In this document: one piece after another, positions 10,404 through 17,241 of the stretch
Layout of the letters: each line of letters starts with the position of its first letter
Position numbering within the stretch: the first letter of the stretch is position 1
NCBI RefSeq assembly: GCF_007692655.1
Contig: NZ_REBQ01000061.1
Location: 1 to 39,165, forward strand
Origin: Halomonas sp.
Lineage (GTDB): Bacteria; Pseudomonadota; Gammaproteobacteria; Pseudomonadales; Halomonadaceae
Direction of reading: 5' to 3'
DNA: 39,165 nt
Made by a program: the position numbers and the translations under genes
The notes under the pieces: model-generated
Seen by the model: the letters and a program-made list of their open reading frames with translations, nothing else
Database searches by the model: none
What the model was told of the DNA's origin: nothing

Positions 10404-10422
10404 GATAATGATACGCACAATG
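10404..10422. promoter_or_regulatory. Fur-box-like operator upstream of fbpA
   Basis: The 19 bases here match the classical Fur consensus GATAATGATAATCATTATC at 14 positions, including all of the first ten (GATAATGATA). The site is about 90 bases upstream of the chosen fbpA start. Iron repression of fbpABC is the natural inference. Confidence 0.65.
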
Positions 10423-10464
10423 ATTCTTGTCTATTGGTCGTATAACCATTTAAAGGAGAACCAT

Positions 10465-10488
10465 AAAAAAAGCCCGACATTGCCGGGC
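10465..10488 (-). terminator. Intrinsic terminator after the SDR/HisD-like operon
   Basis: Reading the minus strand, GCCCG (10484-10488 side) pairs with CGGGC across a seven-base loop and is followed by seven T residues (A-run at 10465-10471). It lies about 45 bases after the SDR stop. Confidence 0.75.
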
Positions 10489-10532
10489 AATCAATAATTT
10501 GCTAATAAAGTGAGGGCGCAATAGTGGTGTGG

Positions 10533-11285
10533 CTACTGGGCTGTCCAGCCTCCATCCACCATCATTGCGCTACCGGTCATCATTGCCGAAGCCGGTGAGG
10601 CGAGAAAGACGATGGGCCCCATGATGTCCTCCACTTGGCCGAGGCGACCAAGTGGAATCTTGGCGATCACGCTTTCCAAGAAACCGGGTTCCTCAAAGTA
10701 AGGGCGGGTCATGGGGGTTTCGATAAATGTCGGACAAACCGAGTTCACGCGTATGCCGCGAGGACCAAGCTCCACCGCCATTGCGCGTGTCATGCCTTCT
10801 ACTGCTGACTTGGACGCACAGTAAAGGCTGCGATTAGCGGCCCCTACGTGCCCCATCTGAGAAGAGATATTGATCACGCTGCTGCCGTTTGGCATTTGCT
10901 CCACAATGGTTTGAGTGAGGAAATAACAGGCCCTGACATTAAGGTCCATAACGGCTGCGTAGTCATCTTCGCTAACGTCGCCGAGTGGCTTGGGGCGATT
11001 AGTGCCTGCGTTATTCACCAAAATATCAAATGGCTGGTTGGCAAGCGCCTGCTTGAGCGCTACATGGTCGTTAACGTCCAGGGCTAATCCATCAGCTTTA
11101 AAGCCTGCTGCTTGCAAGGCGCTAACGGCATTGTTAAGTACTTCCTCGCTACGAGCTACCAGCGTTACCTCTGCACCCGCTTGCGCCAATGCACAGGCGC
11201 AGGCTAAGCCGATCCCTTGGCTAGCCCCGGTAACTAACGCGCGCTTGCCAGTGAGTTCTAAACTTGGGGTTTGCGGTAGTGTCAT
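10533..11285 (-). CDS. Short-chain dehydrogenase/reductase (SDR) family oxidoreductase
   Basis: A classical NAD(P)-dependent SDR of 250 residues: cofactor motif TGASQGIG near residue 19, NNAG near residue 94, catalytic Ser in [13 protein letters not shown] with the catalytic Tyr and Lys, and the C-terminal [10 protein letters not shown]. The ATG at 11285 overlaps the stop of the HisD-like gene by four bases, so the two dehydrogenases are co-translated and probably act on the same substrate. In dihydroxypropanesulfonate degradation, SDRs (HpsO/HpsP) partner the HisD-like HpsN; gluconate-5-dehydrogenase-like polyol oxidation is an equally open alternative. The family is certain; the substrate is unknown. 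Confidence 0.9.
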   Translation of the reverse strand: MTLPQTPSLELTGKRALVTGASQGIGLACACALAQAGAEVTLVARSEEVLNNAVSALQAAGFKADGLALDVNDHVALKQALANQPFDILVNNAGTNRPKPLGDVSEDDYAAVMDLNVRACYFLTQTIVEQMPNGSSVINISSQMGHVGAANRSLYCASKSAVEGMTRAMAVELGPRGIRVNSVCPTFIETPMTRPYFEEPGFLESVIAKIPLGRLGQVEDIMGPIVFLASPASAMMTGSAMMVDGGWTAQ

Positions 11286-12592
11286 GCATCCACCGATGAT
11301 GCATAGGGAACATCGCGTTTGCCGTAGCGACGAACGCGCTCGTTTGCCTGTTCGCCGTGACCAGCGAAACCCTCGAGTGCACACAGCCGTGAGCAGTAGC
11401 TGCCAATTTCAGCGGACGCTTCGTCAGTCAACACCCGCTGATAGGTGCATGTTTTAAGAAACTTACCTACCCACAGACCACCGGTGTAACGGGCCGCTTT
11501 TTTGGTCGGCAAGGTGTGGTTGGTGCCGATGACTTTATCGCCGTAGGCCACATTGGTGCGCGGGCCAAGAAATAAGGCGCCGTAGTTCGTCATCTTTTCA
11601 AGGTAAAGCTCGGGGTCTTCGGTCATTACCTGAACGTGTTCGTAGGCCATCTCATTAGCGACCTGCAGCATCTCATCATGGCTATCGCACACAATAATTT
11701 CACCATGGGCTTCCCATGCTTGGCGGGCGACCTCAGCAGTGGGTAGTTTTTTGAGTAACTCTTCAATAGCCGCCAGGGTATCGTTAGCAAGTTTCTCTGA
11801 ATTAGTCAGCAGTGCGGCAGGCGACGTTGGGCCATGCTCGGCCTGGCCTAGCAGGTCAGTGGCACATAGCAGGCCGTCGACACTCTCGTCGGCAATGACC
11901 AGTGTTTCCGTAGGGCCAGCAAACAGGTCAATACCGACGCGGCCAAACAGTTGGCGCTTGGCTTCAGCCACGAACGCATTGCCAGGGCCAACCAGCATAT
12001 CCACAGGGTCAATTGTGTCAGTGCCAATGGCCATGGCGCCTACCGCCTGTACGCCACCGAGAACCAGGATCTCATCCGCGCCTGCCAAATGCATGGCCGC
12101 TACAATGGCTGGGTGTGGCTTGCCTTTATAAGGCGGTGCGGCAGCAACCACGCGTTTGACGCCAGCGACCTTGGCAGTGAGTACGCTCATGTGTGCCGAG
12201 GCCACCATGGGATAGGCGCCCCCTGGAATATAGCAACCGACTGAATTGATCGGCAGGTGTTTATGACCCAGCACAACGCCTGGGCGTGTCTCGATTTCCA
12301 CTGGTTGCATAGAAGCAAGCTGGGCTTCAGCAAAGCGTCGAATTTGTGTTTGCGCAAAACGAATATCATCAAGGTCGCGCTCTGATACTTCGCTCATCGC
12401 CTGTTTAATATCGGCTTCGCTGAGGCGGAAAGAGGCCGGTGACCATTTATCAAATTTTTCAGATAGTTCACGTACTGCTTTATCGCCATTAGCGTCGATA
12501 TCGGCTAGCGTCTTTTCGACGGTTTCACGTACCTGGCGATCAGCTTCTGCGCGAGTTTCAACAGAGGCACCGGTTTTTAAGTGGCGAATCAT
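11282..12592 (-). CDS. HisD-family dehydrogenase, probably not histidinol-specific (HpsN-like)
   Basis: A zinc- and NAD-dependent alcohol-to-acid dehydrogenase of the histidinol dehydrogenase superfamily, 436 residues. Zinc ligands expected from HisD are kept (Gln250 and His253 in GQAEHG, Asp352 in YGDK, His412), as is the catalytic Glu318-His319 pair (YEHV). The glycine-rich [11 protein letters not shown] and [11 protein letters not shown] motifs are intact. It is not near any histidine gene. It sits with an SDR, a LacI regulator and a TRAP transporter, the setting of HpsN (sulfopropanediol 3-dehydrogenase); the segments [14 protein letters not shown] and [13 protein letters not shown] recall HpsN from memory. 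Substrate is inferred, not shown. The upstream 184 bases are shared with lacI. Confidence 0.8.
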   Translation of the reverse strand: MIRHLKTGASVETRAEADRQVRETVEKTLADIDANGDKAVRELSEKFDKWSPASFRLSEADIKQAMSEVSERDLDDIRFAQTQIRRFAEAQLASMQPVEIETRPGVVLGHKHLPINSVGCYIPGGAYPMVASAHMSVLTAKVAGVKRVVAAAPPYKGKPHPAIVAAMHLAGADEILVLGGVQAVGAMAIGTDTIDPVDMLVGPGNAFVAEAKRQLFGRVGIDLFAGPTETLVIADESVDGLLCATDLLGQAEHGPTSPAALLTNSEKLANDTLAAIEELLKKLPTAEVARQAWEAHGEIIVCDSHDEMLQVANEMAYEHVQVMTEDPELYLEKMTNYGALFLGPRTNVAYGDKVIGTNHTLPTKKAARYTGGLWVGKFLKTCTYQRVLTDEASAEIGSYCSRLCALEGFAGHGEQANERVRRYGKRDVPYASSVDA

Positions 12593-12658
12593 AAAAGGCT
12601 CCTTCTTAAGCGTTGTAACATTGTTATTCTAAAGTGTCTCGAGTAAGGCTAGGCGTTG

Positions 12659-12674
12659 TTGCATACGAATGCAA
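12659..12674. promoter_or_regulatory. Candidate operator between the HisD-like gene and lacI
   Basis: TTGCATACGAATGCAA has perfect six-base inverted arms around ACGA with a central CG, the usual shape of LacI-family operators. It lies in the 184-bp divergent gap, 67 bases upstream of the HisD-like start and about 20 bases before the lacI promoter candidate. Its sequence differs from the palindrome before dctP, so one regulator for both is not assured. Confidence 0.45.
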
Positions 12675-12679
12675 ATGGT

Positions 12680-12707
12680 TTGTTAAGCTGCTATATTTGT
12701 CTAATAT
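12680..12707 (+). promoter_or_regulatory. Candidate sigma70 promoter of lacI
   Basis: TTGTTA (12680-12685) and TAATAT (12702-12707) are separated by 16 bases and lie about 70 bases upstream of the chosen lacI start. Confidence 0.4.
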
Positions 12708-12776
12708 TCATGGCCAATAAGGCTGTTTAGCTCATGTGCGGTGTCAGTGAGTAAGTCACCCAAAGCAAGGGAAACC

Positions 12777-13793
12777 ATGAAAAAACGATCGGTGACCTCC
12801 TTGGAGGTGGCAGCGCTCGCGGGTGTGTCTCAGTCGGCGGTAAGTCGTTGTTTCTCGCCCAACGCTAGCATTGCCCCAAAAACACGCGAGAGGGTGTTGG
12901 CTGCTGCAAAGCAGTTAGGTTATCGCCCCAACTCCATTGCTCGTTCATTGATAACCCGCTCGTCACGCACCATTGCCGTGGTCATGTCCCAGTTGGATAA
13001 CCCTTTTTATGCGCAGATGCTGGATGTTGCCTCGCGGCGTTTACAGCAGCATGGCTATCACTTGCTACTGTTTATGAGCGGAGACGAGCAGGAGTCAGCG
13101 AGCGTTATGGGCGAGATTCTGCAAAGCCAAGCGGAGGGGATTCTGATGCTGGCCGCCATGCTCTCTTCTTCATTTGCGCAAGAGTGTGTAGCGCGAAGCA
13201 TACCGGTGGTCATGATCAATCGTACCGTGACATTTGAGGGGGTTAGTCAAGTCGCCAGCGATAACTATCAAGGTGGTTATTGGGTAGGTGAGTTTTTGGT
13301 GGAAAGCGGCTGCGAGCGGATCGCCTTTATTTCCGGGCTACCCGAGTCCTCTACCAGTACCGAGCGCCATCGGGGCTTTTTGGACGCCCTGGCATTCCAT
13401 GGCCACTGCTGTTGCAAGGAGGCGAGAGGAGACTATGATTTTGCGACGGCTCAGGCGGCAACACGCGAATTGTTTAATGCCAAGCCTTACCCTGATGCTG
13501 TATTTGCTGCCAATGACCATATGGCAGTGGCCGTTATGGATACCTTGAGGTCAGAAATGGGGCTGCGTGTGCCAGAAGATGTGTCGGTAGTTGGGTTTGA
13601 TAACACACCGGTTGCCGCTTGGCCAAGCTACCAGTTGACAACGCTACAACAGCCTATTGAGAGTATGGTCGTTGAAGCCATTGCACTACTGTTAGCCCAG
13701 ATTGACAGTGGCAACGTCAGTGGTGAATACAAAGTGCTACCCATAGTGCCGATCCTTCGGGCCAGTACGCGTTGCTCAAAGACCGTTATTTAA
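12777..13793 (+). CDS. LacI-family transcriptional regulator
   Basis: The 338-residue protein has an N-terminal LacI-type helix-turn-helix (SLEVAALAGVSQSAVSRCF), the hinge-helix region (YRPNSIARSLIT) and a periplasmic-binding-like effector domain (IAVVMSQLDNPFYAQML; VFAANDHMAVAVMD; VPEDVSVVGFDNTPVAAW). The ATG at 12777 is preceded by AAGGGAAACC and gives the family-standard N-terminus; an in-frame GTG at 12741 would add an unconvincing 12 residues. An unusual Cys triplet occurs in HGHCCCKE near residue 216. It sits between the dehydrogenase pair and the TRAP operon and very likely controls both. The effector should be the transported substrate or a derivative. Confidence 0.9.
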   Translation: MKKRSVTSLEVAALAGVSQSAVSRCFSPNASIAPKTRERVLAAAKQLGYRPNSIARSLITRSSRTIAVVMSQLDNPFYAQMLDVASRRLQQHGYHLLLFMSGDEQESASVMGEILQSQAEGILMLAAMLSSSFAQECVARSIPVVMINRTVTFEGVSQVASDNYQGGYWVGEFLVESGCERIAFISGLPESSTSTERHRGFLDALAFHGHCCCKEARGDYDFATAQAATRELFNAKPYPDAVFAANDHMAVAVMDTLRSEMGLRVPEDVSVVGFDNTPVAAWPSYQLTTLQQPIESMVVEAIALLLAQIDSGNVSGEYKVLPIVPILRASTRCSKTVI

Positions 13794-13796
13794 TGC

Positions 13797-13824
13797 GCAC
13801 CCCCTGTGGTAGGGGGTGCCTTTT
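13797..13824 (+). terminator. Intrinsic terminator of lacI
   Basis: GCACCCCCT (13797-13805) pairs perfectly with AGGGGGTGC (13811-13819) across a five-base loop and is followed by CTTTT. It separates lacI from the convergent dctM. Confidence 0.85.
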
Positions 13825-13849
13825 AGCTCCTAATCAACGCTTTTAAAAA

Positions 13850-15184
13850 TTAATAACCCAGCATTATATTGGGCAAGCCAAGCACCAGCCATGGGAAGAA
13901 TGCCATGAGTGTGCAGGCAAGGACGATAAGCGCCACAAAGGGTATGACGGCTTTATACAAATCAACAATTTCCACCCCAGGTGGTGCCACTCCTTTTAAA
14001 TAGAACAGTGCGTAACCAAAGGGCGGGGTTAGGAAGGAGGTCTGCAGTACCACCGCAACCATGACCACGAACCACAGCGGATCAACGCCCATTTGCTGCA
14101 CAATGGGAAGCATGATGGGGAAGCTCAGCAAGACAATGCCTGTCCAGTCAAGGAACATGCCCAGCACAAACACCAGTAGCAGCATCATGATGAGGGCGCC
14201 AGTGGTGCCGCCAGGCATTGCTAATAAGAGATCCTGAATGACCTGCATGCCACCGCCGCGAGAGAATACGCCTGTAAAAGCCGTCGCGCCTACCAGCACC
14301 AGCATTACCATGGTGGTGGTTTTGCCTGCCTCAATCAGGGTGTTGTAGCAGGTTTTTATCTTCCTATCGCCAAAGATCATAAACAGGATGAACGCTATGA
14401 AGACGCCAATCGCTGAAGCTTCAGTGGCCGTTGCAATGCCGGTGAACAGGGCACCGAGTACACCCAATATCAATGACATGGGAGGGACTACGTATTTTGC
14501 CAGCATGATGAGTAACTGCTTTGTGCTCACTTCTGCGCGTTCTGCTTTGGGCACCGGTGGCCCGTAAGAGGGCTTGAAGTGACAAATCAGCAGGACATAC
14601 ATGGCGTACATAACGCCGAGCATTAAGCCAGGAATCATCGCACCCGCAAATAGCGCGCCCACCGAGACAGGGGAGTAGCTGGCCATGAGGATCAACATAA
14701 TGCTGGGCGGGATCAGAATGCCCAAACAGCCGCTGGCCATGATGACCCCAGCGCTTAGCTCCTTGTTGTAGCCATACTTAAGCATGGGCACAAGGGCGAT
14801 CATGCCCATTACTGCGATAGATGCGCCAACGATGCCGGTAGTCGCGGCTAACAGTACCGAGACAATGACCACCGTAAGGGCCAAGCCACCCCTTAGGTTG
14901 GCCAGTAGTAAGCGCATGGCGTCGAACATCTTCTCGGTGACGCCGGAGTCATTCAAAAACCTTGCCATTAACACGAATAGCGGTATGGCCACCAACACAT
15001 AGTTGTCCATGGCATTACCGAAAATATTATTGATCAATGTGCCTAATACACGCTCACCAGGGCCAAGAAACGCACCGATAACGGCGACGCCACCCAATAC
15101 AAAGGCCAGTGGATGGCCCATAAACAGACCCACGAGCAAGCCACCAAACATCAGGATGGCTAGTAATTCTGGACTTAAATTCAT
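13850..15184 (-). CDS. dctM: TRAP transporter large membrane subunit
   Basis: The 444-residue DctM family protein carries about 12 hydrophobic segments and forms the ion-driven translocation channel of a tripartite ATP-independent periplasmic transporter. Family features include the N-terminal GGLLVGLFMGHPLAFVLGG, the FVLMARFLNDSGVTEKMFDA loop (long form abbreviated here), GCLGILIPPSIMLILM and FLTPPFGYALFYLKG. The start at 15184 overlaps the dctQ stop (ATGA), consistent with stoichiometric QM translation. Sodium coupling is usual for the family and fits a halophile, but is inferred. Confidence 0.93.
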   Translation of the reverse strand: MNLSPELLAILMFGGLLVGLFMGHPLAFVLGGVAVIGAFLGPGERVLGTLINNIFGNAMDNYVLVAIPLFVLMARFLNDSGVTEKMFDAMRLLLANLRGGLALTVVIVSVLLAATTGIVGASIAVMGMIALVPMLKYGYNKELSAGVIMASGCLGILIPPSIMLILMASYSPVSVGALFAGAMIPGLMLGVMYAMYVLLICHFKPSYGPPVPKAERAEVSTKQLLIMLAKYVVPPMSLILGVLGALFTGIATATEASAIGVFIAFILFMIFGDRKIKTCYNTLIEAGKTTTMVMLVLVGATAFTGVFSRGGGMQVIQDLLLAMPGGTTGALIMMLLLVFVLGMFLDWTGIVLLSFPIMLPIVQQMGVDPLWFVVMVAVVLQTSFLTPPFGYALFYLKGVAPPGVEIVDLYKAVIPFVALIVLACTLMAFFPWLVLGLPNIMLGY

Positions 15185-15684
15185 GCTGATTCCTCCTCGC
15201 GCAGTTGCATAACGGCACGCAGAACAATGGCGATCGCCTGGAGGAGAATGAGCACAGCGGCCACGATGATCACCCCTTTGACGGGATAAACGGGAATCGA
15301 AACCATACCGTAAGTGGTTTCCCCACGACTAAAGGAGCGTTCGAAAAAGCGCCATCCATAGGTAATCAGCATCCAGATAAACGGCACGAAAAAGATTAAA
15401 TAACCCAATATTTCCACGGCAGCCTGCTTCTTACGCGACAGCAAACGTTTTAAAACATCGACTTCCACATGGACGTGATGACGTAAGCCATAGGCGGCCA
15501 TGAGCATGAAATGAGCGCCAAACAGCATTTTGGTGACATCAAAAGCCCAGTCGCTGGGGCGTCCGAATAAAAAGCGTGAGGCAATGTCGAAAAGAACAAT
15601 CAGGGTAATGATGGCAATCAATGGAGCGACGATACGTCCAAATAACTCATTGATCGCATCGATCGCCTTGGCAATCGCATTCAT
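15181..15684 (-). CDS. dctQ: TRAP transporter small membrane subunit
   Basis: The 167-residue protein has four hydrophobic segments and the DctQ pattern (VLFDIASRFLFGRPSDWAFD; LRHHVHVEVDVL). It pairs with DctM in the membrane. GGAG lies seven bases upstream of the ATG at 15684. A strong terminator-like hairpin separates it from dctP, so its expression probably depends on read-through. Confidence 0.92.
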   Translation of the reverse strand: MNAIAKAIDAINELFGRIVAPLIAIITLIVLFDIASRFLFGRPSDWAFDVTKMLFGAHFMLMAAYGLRHHVHVEVDVLKRLLSRKKQAAVEILGYLIFFVPFIWMLITYGWRFFERSFSRGETTYGMVSIPVYPVKGVIIVAAVLILLQAIAIVLRAVMQLREEESA

Positions 15685-15706
15685 GGAAGGTCTCCGCAGT
15701 CAGCAC

Positions 15707-15736
15707 AAAAAACCGCCCCGGTAATCACCGGGGCGG
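15707..15736 (-). terminator. Intercistronic terminator/attenuator between dctP and dctQ
   Basis: On the minus strand a perfect 10-bp GC-rich stem (15727-15736 with 15713-15722, four-base loop) is followed directly by six T residues. A second short hairpin, GGCGC-AGAA-GCGCC (15735-15748), starts right at the dctP stop and overlaps the first arm by two bases. Confidence 0.85.
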
Positions 15737-15748
15737 CGCAGAAGCGCC

Positions 15749-16852
15749 CTATAGGCAGGCTTCGATCTCTTCCAGTGAGGGCAGGTTGTCCATTGTGCGG
15801 CTCATGTTGAAGGGAACCGAGATGTCGCGCCACTTGGCGTAGTCTTCCAGGTAAGTAACCATGGAGTGGTAGACCTTGGCGTGATCGGTATTCTCACACG
15901 CGCCCCGGACGATCACTTCGTTGGTGATTTCCTGAATGCGTTCCAGATCTTCTTCTGAGAACTGGTTAATGGTGATGCCTGAATCAATGAATTTCTGCGT
16001 CGCATCCGTGGATTCACGCTCAGACCATGCCAGTGACCATGCCATGGTTGCGTCGGCGGCAATTCTTAACTTCTGCTGGGTTTCTTCCGATAGCGCTTCC
16101 CAAGCGTCCATGTTAATCATTACGCCGAACACGCTGGCAGACTGGTGCCAGCCTGGCGTTGCCCAGTAATCAGCGACCTCAGCAAAGCCTGCATTGTAAT
16201 CAACGCCCGGTGTGGAGAACTCGCCGGCATCAATAACACCACGTTCAATGGCCTGATACACTTCACCACCGGCGAGGGTTACCTGAGAACCGCCGAGCTC
16301 TTCCAAGACACGGCCCTGGTCGCGACCAGAAAGACGCAGACGCTTGCCATCAAGGTCGGCGATGCTTTCAATCGGCGTGCGGCCCATAAAGCCAGATTCG
16401 TTATTCAGTGCTGCATAGGGTAGGTACATCATGTCGTACTGGCCGTAGATCTCTTCGTAGAGTTCACGGCCGCCCCAGCGCTGAATCCAATTGATATAAT
16501 CAACCGCGTTGAACAGGCTTGTGGTCGTGGCCAGGGGAGAAAACGCTGGGTTGAGACCTGCCCAGTAGCCCGGCCAGTCGCCTGCGGCTTCAATGCTGCC
16601 GGTTTCGGTCGCATCAAATACTTCTGTGCCGGGCATTAGCGTGCCGCCCGCGCGGAAATTAATCTGTAGTTCGTCGCCAGCTAGTTGATTGACTAGTTCG
16701 GCCCAATGTTGGTCAATTTTGATCAGGTCAAGGTTGTCGGGCCAAGTGCTGGTCATTGTCCACTGTTCTTGAGCCTGGGCACTAGCCGTAAAGGCTGCGA
16801 ATGCGACACCAGCGGCGAGGCCAGTAAGAGCAAATTTGGTCATCTTTTTCAT
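15749..16852 (-). CDS. dctP: TRAP transporter periplasmic solute-binding protein
   Basis: The 367-residue DctP-family protein has a signal peptide cleaved around ASAQA (residue 27), then the mature start EQWTMTSTWPDN. The Arg of the ligand-clamping motif is present in LDGKRLRLSGR, followed by VLEELGGSQV; the region EFSTPGVDYNAGF resembles the TakP-like (2-oxoacid-binding) subfamily. The ligand is therefore likely a small carboxylate or sulfonate. AGGA lies seven bases upstream of the ATG at 16852. A GTTTACGTAAAC palindrome lies about 75 bases upstream. The gene heads the dctPQM operon and shares its regulator neighbourhood with two dehydrogenases. Confidence 0.92.
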   Translation of the reverse strand: MKKMTKFALTGLAAGVAFAAFTASAQAQEQWTMTSTWPDNLDLIKIDQHWAELVNQLAGDELQINFRAGGTLMPGTEVFDATETGSIEAAGDWPGYWAGLNPAFSPLATTTSLFNAVDYINWIQRWGGRELYEEIYGQYDMMYLPYAALNNESGFMGRTPIESIADLDGKRLRLSGRDQGRVLEELGGSQVTLAGGEVYQAIERGVIDAGEFSTPGVDYNAGFAEVADYWATPGWHQSASVFGVMINMDAWEALSEETQQKLRIAADATMAWSLAWSERESTDATQKFIDSGITINQFSEEDLERIQEITNEVIVRGACENTDHAKVYHSMVTYLEDYAKWRDISVPFNMSRTMDNLPSLEEIEACL

Positions 16853-16928
16853 ATGTATTTCCTGGTTTGGCGTGTGGCGTTATAAGTGTTTGTTACCTGG
16901 ATTCAGGAAAGTGCAGTTTGTTGATTAC

Positions 16929-16940
16929 GTTTACGTAAAC
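16929..16940. promoter_or_regulatory. Candidate LacI-type operator upstream of dctP
   Basis: GTTTACGTAAAC is a perfect 12-base palindrome with a central CG, the standard geometry of LacI-family sites. On the minus strand it lies immediately downstream of an AT-rich TAATAATAAT run that could be the -10 region of the dctP promoter, so binding would block transcription. Confidence 0.55.
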
Positions 16941-17144
16941 ATTATTATTAAAGAACCGCACCGCTAAATTAGCACACCAGACCCATTGCAGTGCAATACC
17001 TACCGCGTAGCAGATTTCTTTCGGTTTTTTTTAAGAAATAAAAAAATATTTTTTCTAAACAAGAGTTTATGGTTTTTTTCGGTGGGCTAGAAGGCTCGGG
17101 GGAGTATTCTGAAAGCGTTGAAAGTGGTTAAAAGGTAAACCAAA

Positions 17145-17167
17145 GTTGTAAGCAAATGGCTTACAAC
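17145..17167. promoter_or_regulatory. Perfect inverted repeat upstream of tmcA
   Basis: GTTGTAAGC and GCTTACAAC form perfect nine-base arms around AAATG, 75 bases before the tmcA start. It may be an operator or a hairpin in the 5' leader. The rest of the 389-base gap from 16853 to 17241 holds the dctP operator region and a T/A-rich tract (about 17025-17075) without a recognisable gene. Confidence 0.5.
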
Positions 17168-17241
17168 GGAAGTCATAAAAACGGTTGCGCTAGCAAGTGA
17201 AGCGGTGTGAAACATTCGTTAAGAGAGTAGGGGTTGTGACA

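Noticed and set aside
11739..12131. A 130-codon plus-strand frame opposite the HisD-like gene
   Set aside because: Low-complexity Ser/Ala-rich translation typical of an antisense shadow of a GC-rich gene.
11282..12592. True histidinol dehydrogenase (hisD)
   Set aside because: Zinc and catalytic residues fit the superfamily, but the setting with SDR, TRAP and LacI genes and the HpsN-like C-terminal segments make a histidine role less likely. Not excluded without a genome-wide check.
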